The notes under the pieces were generated by a model. It was not told the DNA's origin, did no database searches, and saw only the letters and a list, made by a program, of their open reading frames with translations. Shown one piece after another: positions 1 to 4,134 of a stretch of 5,326 bases of DNA. A program made the position numbers and the translations under genes. Numbering within the stretch: the first letter of the stretch is position 1; each line of letters opens with the position of its first letter. The stretch comes from Nitrospinales bacterium (GTDB lineage Bacteria > Nitrospinota_A > UBA7883 > JACRGQ01): assembly GCA_023248615.1 (NCBI GenBank), contig JAHFEI010000162.1:1-5326 (forward strand). Direction: 5' to 3'.

Positions 1-773
1 GACTGGACGGCAAGCGATATCTCCCCGATTTCATCTAGGTAAATGGTGCCGCCGTGTGCGCGCTCGAATTTCCCCTTCTTCTGTGCGATAGCCCCGGTGA
101 AGGCGCCCTTTTCGTAGCCGAACAGCTCCGACTCCAGCAGCGTCTCCGGGATGGCGGCGCAGTTCACGCTCACGAAGTTCATATTACGCCGCGCGCTGTG
201 GCGATGGATTGCGCGGGCGATAAGCTCTTTGCCTGTCCCGGTCTCGCCACGTATCAGCACGGTCGCGTCGCTTTCGGCCACTATCTTCACCTTGTCGTAA
301 ACCTTCTGCATCTTCTTGCTCTGGCCTACGATGCTGTCCATTTCGAACTTGTCTTCCAGCTGGGATCGCGCCTCCCACAATTCCGTAATGAGCCGATGGT
401 GATCCACCGCCCTATCCACCAGTATGGCCATCTCATCATAGTTAATAGGCTTCGCCAGGTAGTTATATGCGCCCACCTTCATCGCTTCCACCGCCATCTC
501 TATCGTGCCATATGCGGTTATCATGATAACCAAGATGTCGCTATCCTTCTTTTTCAGTTCAGAGAGGAGTTGGAAGCCGTTCGTGTCCGGTAGGCTGTAA
601 TCCACTATTATGGCGGCGTAGCGGTTTTCGTCCGCCAGCGCCAAGGCTTCCCTTCCGGTCAATGCGGTATGCACCTTGTAATTGCGGCGCTCTAGGTTGG
701 CGCTCATCACTTCCAGGATGGCGGGCTCATCATCCACCACCAGTATCGGGAACGGATAAATATTATTCGACAT
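1..773 (-). CDS. NtrC-family sigma-54-dependent response regulator (partial, C-terminus outside window)
   Basis: This is a cytoplasmic two-component response regulator that activates sigma-54 RNA polymerase. The 257 visible residues read from ATG at 773 down to the window edge, with no stop. Residues 1 to about 125 form a receiver domain: acidic pair D14/D15, phospho-acceptor D58 (in IIVDYSLPD), T86 (MITAYG) and K108 (AKP). From about residue 148 an AAA+ sigma-54 interaction domain begins. It has Walker A GETGTGKE (176-183), the sigma-54-contacting loop GAFTGA (223-228) and Walker B IYLDEIGE with D247/E248. The rest of the AAA+ domain and the expected Fis-type helix-turn-helix lie beyond base 1. 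The ATG shares one base with the kinase stop (TGATG) and has only a distant AGGG upstream (785-788), so translation is probably coupled to the kinase. Family and mechanism are secure. The target is inferred: most likely the sigma-54 promoter of its own operon at 2819-2834. Confidence 0.96.
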   Translation of the reverse strand, partial: MSNNIYPFPILVVDDEPAILEVMSANLERRNYKVHTALTGREALALADENRYAAIIVDYSLPDTNGFQLLSELKKKDSDILVIMITAYGTIEMAVEAMKVGAYNYLAKPINYDEMAILVDRAVDHHRLITELWEARSQLEDKFEMDSIVGQSKKMQKVYDKVKIVAESDATVLIRGETGTGKELIARAIHRHSARRNMNFVSVNCAAIPETLLESELFGYEKGAFTGAIAQKKGKFERAHGGTIYLDEIGEISLAVQ

Positions 774-1864
774 CAGACCGGCAACCCTATCCGTACGCAT
801 GTGCCGCCACCCGCATTCGACTCGATGAAAGCGTAGCCGCCATGATCCTTCATAATCTCCTTCACTACGGCAAGGCCCAATCCGGTGCCATTTTTTTTGG
901 TGGTGTAAAAGGACTCAAAGACCTTCTCCGTGTCCGCCGTGGAGATGCCTGTGCCGCTGTCAATAAAGCTCAGTTCAAGGTAGTCTTCGCCGTTTATCTG
1001 CCTCAGGTGCCCGACAACTTCTATGCTCCCCTTCTCAGGAATCGCTTCCCTGGCATTCCTAAGTATGTTGATAAATACCTGTTGCATCCTCTCGTTGTCG
1101 TACCTCACCTCCGGAAGCCGCTCGTCCATATATATCTGTATATCGAGATCGCTGCCCAGCGCATCGCGCTCCATTATCTCCAGCGATTTCAGGAGCGGCG
1201 CGTTTATCAGCGCCTTTTCGCCAAACATGATTTTTGGGCGGGCCTCGTCCAGCAGGCCTGTTACCACCTTATTCAACCTGGCTATCTGCTCTTTTATCAG
1301 GCCAAGGAATTTCTGTATTTTCGGGTCGTCTTGGTATTCGTTGAGCAGATAATGCGCCGCGCCGGCAATGGCGTTGAGCGGATTGCGTATCTCGTGGGAG
1401 GTTTTGGCAACTACCGCGCCCATTATCGCAAGCCTACGCGAGTCCATAAGCTCCTTCTCCATCCCCTGCTTTTCGGTGACGTCCTTGATGTACTCAATCA
1501 TAAAATTAACCTCTCCATTCGCATTACGTATGGGGAAATTCCATATCTCAAACTGCCGTTTCAGGTTTTCCCTGAAACATGTCCGAACCCTTGACGGGGG
1601 CTGTATGTTGCAAAATGCGCTTTGGGCTTGGCAATCGTCGCAAGGGTTATTGTTGTGGTGGCAGACAAAAAAACAGTGCCGCCCCTCGATGCTCTCATCA
1701 GCGCTACCCATAAACTTGTGCATCGCCTTGTTGTACAGCACGACCTTGTAGTCGCGGTCTATTACCAGGATACCATCGGTAATGCCATCGAATATGGACT
1801 GCAACACCGGGCTGTCTTCCAGCCCCGACAGGCTCCCTCCGATTTTAGCTACATCTCCCATCAT
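773..1864 (-). CDS. Soluble PAS-domain sensor histidine kinase (NtrB-like) with Cys-rich sensor loop
   Basis: This 363-residue histidine kinase is the likely partner of the regulator that follows it. No transmembrane segment is visible, so it should sense a cytoplasmic signal. Residues about 18-130 form a PAS domain (IFDGITDGILVIDRDYKVV, then FEIWNFPIRN and IEYIKDVT). Inside it is a Cys/His-rich stretch, C64-x3-C68-H-H-x4-C75-x2-C78, with further C85 and C96. A dimerisation helix carries the H-box SHEIRNPLNAI with phospho-acceptor H157. The ATPase domain has an N-box (N266/N270), G1 DSGTGI (302-307), F-box FESFYTTK and G2 GTGLGL (326-331), so it looks catalytically complete. The start is one of two tandem ATGs (1864 or 1861). 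The GGGGG at 1866-1870 sits 1 base before the first and 4 before the second, which favours 1861 slightly. It lies 10 bases after the exporter stop and overlaps the regulator start by one base. The ligand is unknown; the Cys cluster suggests metal, Fe-S or thiol/redox sensing (inference). Confidence 0.95.
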   Translation of the reverse strand: MMGDVAKIGGSLSGLEDSPVLQSIFDGITDGILVIDRDYKVVLYNKAMHKFMGSADESIEGRHCFFVCHHNNNPCDDCQAQSAFCNIQPPSRVRTCFRENLKRQFEIWNFPIRNANGEVNFMIEYIKDVTEKQGMEKELMDSRRLAIMGAVVAKTSHEIRNPLNAIAGAAHYLLNEYQDDPKIQKFLGLIKEQIARLNKVVTGLLDEARPKIMFGEKALINAPLLKSLEIMERDALGSDLDIQIYMDERLPEVRYDNERMQQVFINILRNAREAIPEKGSIEVVGHLRQINGEDYLELSFIDSGTGISTADTEKVFESFYTTKKNGTGLGLAVVKEIMKDHGGYAFIESNAGGGTCVRIGLPV

Positions 1865-1865
1865 T

Positions 1866-1870
1866 CCCCC
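1866..1870 (-). promoter_or_regulatory. Ribosome binding site of the histidine kinase
   Basis: On the minus strand the 10-base gap between exporter and kinase reads ...GCCGGGGGA before ATGATG. GGGGG is the only purine-rich Shine-Dalgarno-like tract. It is almost touching the first ATG (1864) and 4 bases from the second (1861). The spacing argues for initiation at 1861, although coupling to termination of the exporter gene could allow either start. Confidence 0.55.
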
Positions 1871-1874
1871 GGCA

Positions 1875-2705
1875 TTAATGCTTTATGCTGGCCATCATAC
1901 TCATCAGGCTTATTAAAGCCAAACCGGCTATTATTTTTTTCAAAGCTACGTTGGATAACCGCTGGGCCAGGCCTGCGCCGAGTTTTATTCCAGGAAGCGA
2001 ACCGGCAGCAACCAAAATAGCCACAGCGTAATTAACGTTCCCATAAAAAATATACACCCCGGAACCTATCAGCGTCAAAGCAACCGATATCATATTGCTT
2101 GTGCCTACCACGCACTTGGCGGACAACTTAAAGACGCCCGTGAGAATCGGGATAATAAAAACCCCGCCGCCTATCGAGGTGGCGCCAACTATGCCGCCAA
2201 TTATTCCCCCAAACAAAACTCCGTTCGCTTTCTGGCTTGGCATAAGCGGATCGCCGCATTTGTACAAATCGCTCTGGTTTTTCTTGAACGCATCCCAAGC
2301 AAGATAAATGGCAACAACAAAAACCGTCCCCGACAGAAAAGTCCTCATGTAGTAGTCCAAGGTTTCGGGGTTCATAATCGTTTTAAGGTAATTTATCTCG
2401 TATGAAGCCAATAGGACAGTCGGAACCGCACCCAAACTAAAGTAAAAATTCGTTTCCTGGTCGATAAATCCCATTTTCCAGTGCTGTCTAACGCCGTATA
2501 TCCTGGACAGGACGGAAAAAAACAAGCTTGTGCCAATGGCGCTTACCGAGTCTAGGTGGGCAAAAAAAATCATTGCTGGCATAGCCAAGATACCAGCTCC
2601 GATTCCGGTCAGCCCAACCAGAATGCCCATTATGTAGCCGATAACCAATTGCTCAATTGAATACCCAATAGTTAGCTGGGTGAATGAACCTAGTAAATCC
2701 AACAA
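1875..2705 (-). CDS. TauE/SafE-family (DUF81) membrane anion exporter
   Basis: This is an inner-membrane transporter of about 276 residues, normal for the family, whose members export sulfite, sulfoacetate or related sulfur-containing anions. It shows the family's internal duplication. The first half has GILVGLTGIGAGILAMP (about 27-43), GTSL (58-61) and HWKMGFID (75-82). The second half has GGIVGATSIGGGVFIIP (about 170-186), GTSN (201-204) and YGNVNY (221-226), followed by the PGIKLGAGLAQRL loop (238-250). Hydrophobic segments lie near 20-48, 57-70, 87-105, 122-140, 162-190, 197-222, 226-246 and 255-272, giving about eight helices. No ATG is usable: the first in-frame Met (26) is inside helix 1 and an in-frame TAG lies at 2721-2723. 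The start is therefore one of two tandem TTG codons (2705 or 2702), behind a GGAAGGGG tract. It is the first gene of the kinase/regulator operon, under an apparent sigma-54 promoter. The substrate is not determined by sequence; sulfite is only the family default. Confidence 0.92.
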   Translation of the reverse strand: MLDLLGSFTQLTIGYSIEQLVIGYIMGILVGLTGIGAGILAMPAMIFFAHLDSVSAIGTSLFFSVLSRIYGVRQHWKMGFIDQETNFYFSLGAVPTVLLASYEINYLKTIMNPETLDYYMRTFLSGTVFVVAIYLAWDAFKKNQSDLYKCGDPLMPSQKANGVLFGGIIGGIVGATSIGGGVFIIPILTGVFKLSAKCVVGTSNMISVALTLIGSGVYIFYGNVNYAVAILVAAGSLPGIKLGAGLAQRLSNVALKKIIAGLALISLMSMMASIKH

Positions 2706-2709
2706 AAGA

Positions 2710-2717
2710 CCCCTTCC
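2710..2717 (-). promoter_or_regulatory. Ribosome binding site of the TauE-like gene (decides the TTG start)
   Basis: GGAAGGGG on the minus strand ends 4 bases before TTG at 2705 and 7 bases before TTG at 2702. With no in-frame ATG between the upstream TAG (2721-2723) and helix 1, this site supports TTG initiation. The 7-base spacing mildly favours 2702, which would shorten the protein by one residue. A 6-bp hairpin (2720-2738) ends two bases upstream and could influence access to the site. Confidence 0.7.
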
Positions 2718-2719
2718 GT

Positions 2720-2738
2720 TCTAACTTGCCCTGTTAGA
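2720..2738 (-). repeat. Leader hairpin 2, adjacent to the ribosome binding site
   Basis: A perfect 6-bp inverted repeat (TCTAAC / GTTAGA) with a 7-base loop lies in the predicted untranslated leader of the exporter operon, ending two bases before GGAAGGGG. On the transcript its loop reads AGGGCAA. The GGCAA part is complementary to the TTGCC in the 3' arm of the neighbouring hairpin (2748-2767), so a pseudoknot or alternative pairing is possible. It has no U-tract and is not a terminator. Confidence 0.5.
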
Positions 2739-2747
2739 CCGCCAATC

Positions 2748-2767
2748 CGGCAAAAATACATTTGCCG
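2748..2767 (-). repeat. Leader hairpin 1 (CGGCAAA / TTTGCCG)
   Basis: A perfect 7-bp inverted repeat with a 6-base spacer lies about 43-62 bases upstream of the TTG start, inside the predicted leader transcript. It could act as an RNA stem or as a DNA operator. It lacks a following T-run on either strand, so it is not an intrinsic terminator. Function is not known. Confidence 0.55.
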
Positions 2768-2818
2768 AAATGACGCCCCCCTAATGCACTACCACCAAAG
2801 TATCCTTAATGTAAGTGG

Positions 2819-2834
2819 AGCAAAGGCCGTACCA
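2819..2834 (-). promoter_or_regulatory. Sigma-54 (-24/-12) promoter for the exporter/kinase/regulator operon
   Basis: The minus strand reads TGGTACGGCCTTTGCT. It matches the sigma-54 consensus TGGCACGRNNNTTGCW at every defined position except one (C to T in the -24 element). The GG and GC dinucleotides are separated by exactly 10 bases, as sigma-54 requires. Counting from the -12 C at 2820 places the transcription start near 2808, giving a leader of about 103-106 nt. The operon encodes an NtrC-type activator with an intact GAFTGA loop, which makes the match far more credible. The motif is seen directly; activity is inferred. Confidence 0.82.
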
Positions 2835-2845
2835 AGTTCCACAAC

Positions 2846-2859
2846 AACAATACATTGTT
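2846..2859. repeat. Small perfect palindrome AACAAT-AC-ATTGTT
   Basis: A 6-bp inverted repeat with a 2-base spacer lies at about -38 to -51 relative to the predicted sigma-54 start, between the promoter and the upstream dyads. The surrounding DNA is AT-rich, so it may be a protein site, part of a bendable linker, or chance. A 2-base loop is too short for a stable RNA hairpin. Confidence 0.3.
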
Positions 2860-2884
2860 TTTAAACTGCTTATATTGAGATAGT

Positions 2885-2919
2885 TGGTAGCGCAACCATG
2901 CATATGGTATTCATACCAT
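2885..2919. promoter_or_regulatory. Tandem dyads, candidate upstream activator sites for the response regulator
   Basis: Two copies of TGGTA-N5-ACCAT start at 2885 and 2905, exactly 20 bp apart (two helical turns). The first is TGGTAGCGCAACCAT and the second TGGTATTCATACCAT. Each copy is a dyad of TGGT and ACCA half-sites 6 bases apart. The second copy extends to an 8-bp perfect inverted repeat with a 2-base centre (2903-2920). They lie about 77-111 bp upstream of the predicted sigma-54 start, the usual range for NtrC-family enhancers. Dyad, spacing and phasing are seen directly; binding by the operon's own regulator is inferred. Confidence 0.68.
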
Positions 2920-3098
2920 ACATGACCGGAACTCATCTTGCAACGCTCATAATATTATAGAGGTAACGGACGGCGGAAAGATTCAGACTTTTGATTCTCC
3001 GGCACGGCAAAAGAAAACAACAGGCGTCCAACTATGAGACAATGCGGACGAATGGAGCAAAGAAAAAAACCAAACACCACTAGTTGCGCACCATTTAG

Positions 3099-3104
3099 TA
3101 AAAT
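3099..3104 (+). promoter_or_regulatory. -10-like hexamer (TAAAAT) before the nucleotidyltransferase gene
   Basis: TAAAAT matches the sigma-70 -10 consensus at 5 of 6 positions and ends 7 bases before the ATG at 3112. No matching -35 hexamer is visible at 16-18 bases upstream. If used, transcription would start at or next to the ATG and give a leaderless mRNA, consistent with the lack of a Shine-Dalgarno sequence here. Confidence 0.3.
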
Positions 3105-3111
3105 TTGAATC

Positions 3112-4119
3112 ATGGGTGACATTATAAAGCCGGGCAGTTTGGATGCCGCAATACTTGCTGGCGGAAGGCAACCGGAGTTTGGCGGTTCTATCCCAAACAA
3201 GACCTTTGTCAGGATAGGCAACAGGCCTTTATTCATCCACGTCCTTTCGTCACTTTTGCTGGTAAGGCATATCAGGCGCATCTACATTGTCGGGCCAAAG
3301 GATGAAATAGAAAAAGAATTGCGGATAGCCTCTTCCGAAATAGACCTTACGCCCAAAACGGTTATTGTACTCCAGGAAAGCACAGGCATTTTGGAGAACG
3401 TCATGAAGGCATTCCACCACTCCGTGGCTAACAAACTACCGGGGGATGCAGATTCCGAAAATACTGAAAAATTGTTTTTCGCCATCGGGGGCGATTCCCC
3501 TCTTGTCCTGCCGGAGGAGGTAGAGCAGTTTATAGGGCTGTGCGATATCTCGCGCTACGATTACTTCATGGGGATGACGCCATCAGAAGTTTTGGAACAC
3601 TTCAAGCCCACTGCAAACAGGCGGGGCATTTCTATGGCCTACAGCCATTTCTCCAACATGCTTACGCGCATAAACAACATGCATATGGCAAGGCTGGAAA
3701 GGGTGTCGAACCGCAATGAGTTCGGCGAAATATATCGCATCAGATACCTGCGGAACATAGCCAATATAATCCGCATGGCCATAGGCCTGATGAAACGCGA
3801 ATCCCGGTTCTTCGATTGGGGTGGGTGGGTTAATATGTTTATGGCCATGTGGTGCCGGAAAATGGGGCTGTACAAACTATCCGATTACTTCCGGAGAAAT
3901 ATCACTATTGAGAGGGTGGAAAATGTAGCGTCACTCCTGTTAGGAACCAGAGCCAAGATAGTTTTCACCACATACGGAGGAGCCGCGCTGGATATGGACA
4001 GGCCGAAGAACAAGGAAGCCATGGAGGAAAATTTCGATTATTGGACAACCCTGCAAAGGGAAATAGGCCAGAGATACGGGGAGCGCATGGCGAAAGCTAC
4101 CGGGAATGCCGGTCTATGA
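3112..4119 (+). CDS. GT-A-fold nucleotidyltransferase (MobA/GlmU-like NTP transferase domain)
   Basis: This 335-residue cytoplasmic protein probably transfers a nucleotidyl group from an NTP to a sugar-phosphate, cofactor or similar acceptor. The N-terminus has the nucleotide-binding signature AAILAGGR (12-19) with a conserved-type Lys in NKTFVRIGNRPLFIHVL (K30). The metal-binding DxP-type motif is AIGGDSPLV (124-132, D128). A second acidic motif, GGAALDMDRP (289-298, D294/D296), matches the C-terminal xDxDxP(E)D pattern of MobA/IspD-like enzymes. Between them lies a long, basic, mostly helical region (about 185-265) that is larger than in minimal MobA or IspD and may bind the acceptor or mediate oligomerisation. 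The ATG at 3112 is the only sensible start, since an in-frame TGA lies at 3106-3108. No Shine-Dalgarno is present. It sits 15 bases before uvrB with no evident functional link. The acceptor cannot be named from sequence. Confidence 0.85.
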   Translation: MGDIIKPGSLDAAILAGGRQPEFGGSIPNKTFVRIGNRPLFIHVLSSLLLVRHIRRIYIVGPKDEIEKELRIASSEIDLTPKTVIVLQESTGILENVMKAFHHSVANKLPGDADSENTEKLFFAIGGDSPLVLPEEVEQFIGLCDISRYDYFMGMTPSEVLEHFKPTANRRGISMAYSHFSNMLTRINNMHMARLERVSNRNEFGEIYRIRYLRNIANIIRMAIGLMKRESRFFDWGGWVNMFMAMWCRKMGLYKLSDYFRRNITIERVENVASLLLGTRAKIVFTTYGGAALDMDRPKNKEAMEENFDYWTTLQREIGQRYGERMAKATGNAGL

Positions 4120-4122
4120 CTG

Positions 4123-4128
4123 TATAAT
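4123..4128 (+). promoter_or_regulatory. Perfect -10 hexamer (TATAAT) immediately before uvrB
   Basis: TATAAT lies in the 15-base gap between the nucleotidyltransferase stop and uvrB. It is 6 bases from the ATG, so a start 7 bases downstream would fall on the A of the start codon. No good -35 hexamer is visible near 4100-4105, so it would be a weak or activator-dependent promoter, or a chance match. Confidence 0.35.
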
Positions 4129-4134
4129 CATCCC

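Larger units (their letters stand above)
2706..3111. other. Divergent intergenic control region (406 bases)
   Basis: This region separates the minus-strand exporter operon from the plus-strand nucleotidyltransferase and holds no convincing gene. Reading leftwards from 2920 it contains a tandem dyad (2885-2919), a small palindrome (2846-2859), a sigma-54 promoter (2819-2834), a leader with two hairpins (2748-2767 and 2720-2738) and the exporter ribosome binding site. The right part (2921-3095) is A-rich with no clear motif except ATAATATTAT at 2949-2958. Only the last bases hold a -10-like hexamer for the rightward gene. I found no convincing sigma-70 -35/-10 pair on either strand. Confidence 0.75.

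Noticed and set aside
54..593. Plus-strand reading frame of 179 codons
   Set aside because: It is antisense to the response regulator, whose receiver and AAA+ motifs are unmistakable on the minus strand.
662..1594. Long plus-strand reading frame of 310 codons
   Set aside because: It is the antisense of the histidine kinase and regulator start. The minus strand carries complete, ordered kinase motifs, while this translation resembles no protein family.
2846..2863. Inverted repeat followed by a T-run, resembling a terminator
   Set aside because: The loop would be only 2 bases and the stem is AT-rich, and no gene ends nearby for it to terminate.
2949..2958. ATAATATTAT palindrome with -10-like hexamers on both strands
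   Set aside because: No -35 hexamer at 16-18 bases on either strand; AT-rich sequence easily gives such matches.
3001..3014. Plus-strand GGCACGG resembling a sigma-54 -24 element before the nucleotidyltransferase
   Set aside because: The -12 GC is absent at the required 10-base spacing (GA is present instead).
2955..3281. Minus-strand frame of 108 codons, partly in the intergenic region
   Set aside because: Most of it overlaps the start of the nucleotidyltransferase in antisense. No ribosome binding site or recognisable motif; composition looks non-coding.
3678..3688. CATGCATATGG, an exact copy of part of the upstream dyad region (2897-2907)
   Set aside because: It lies inside the nucleotidyltransferase coding sequence, encodes part of NNMHM, and lacks the paired half-sites. 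Probably chance.
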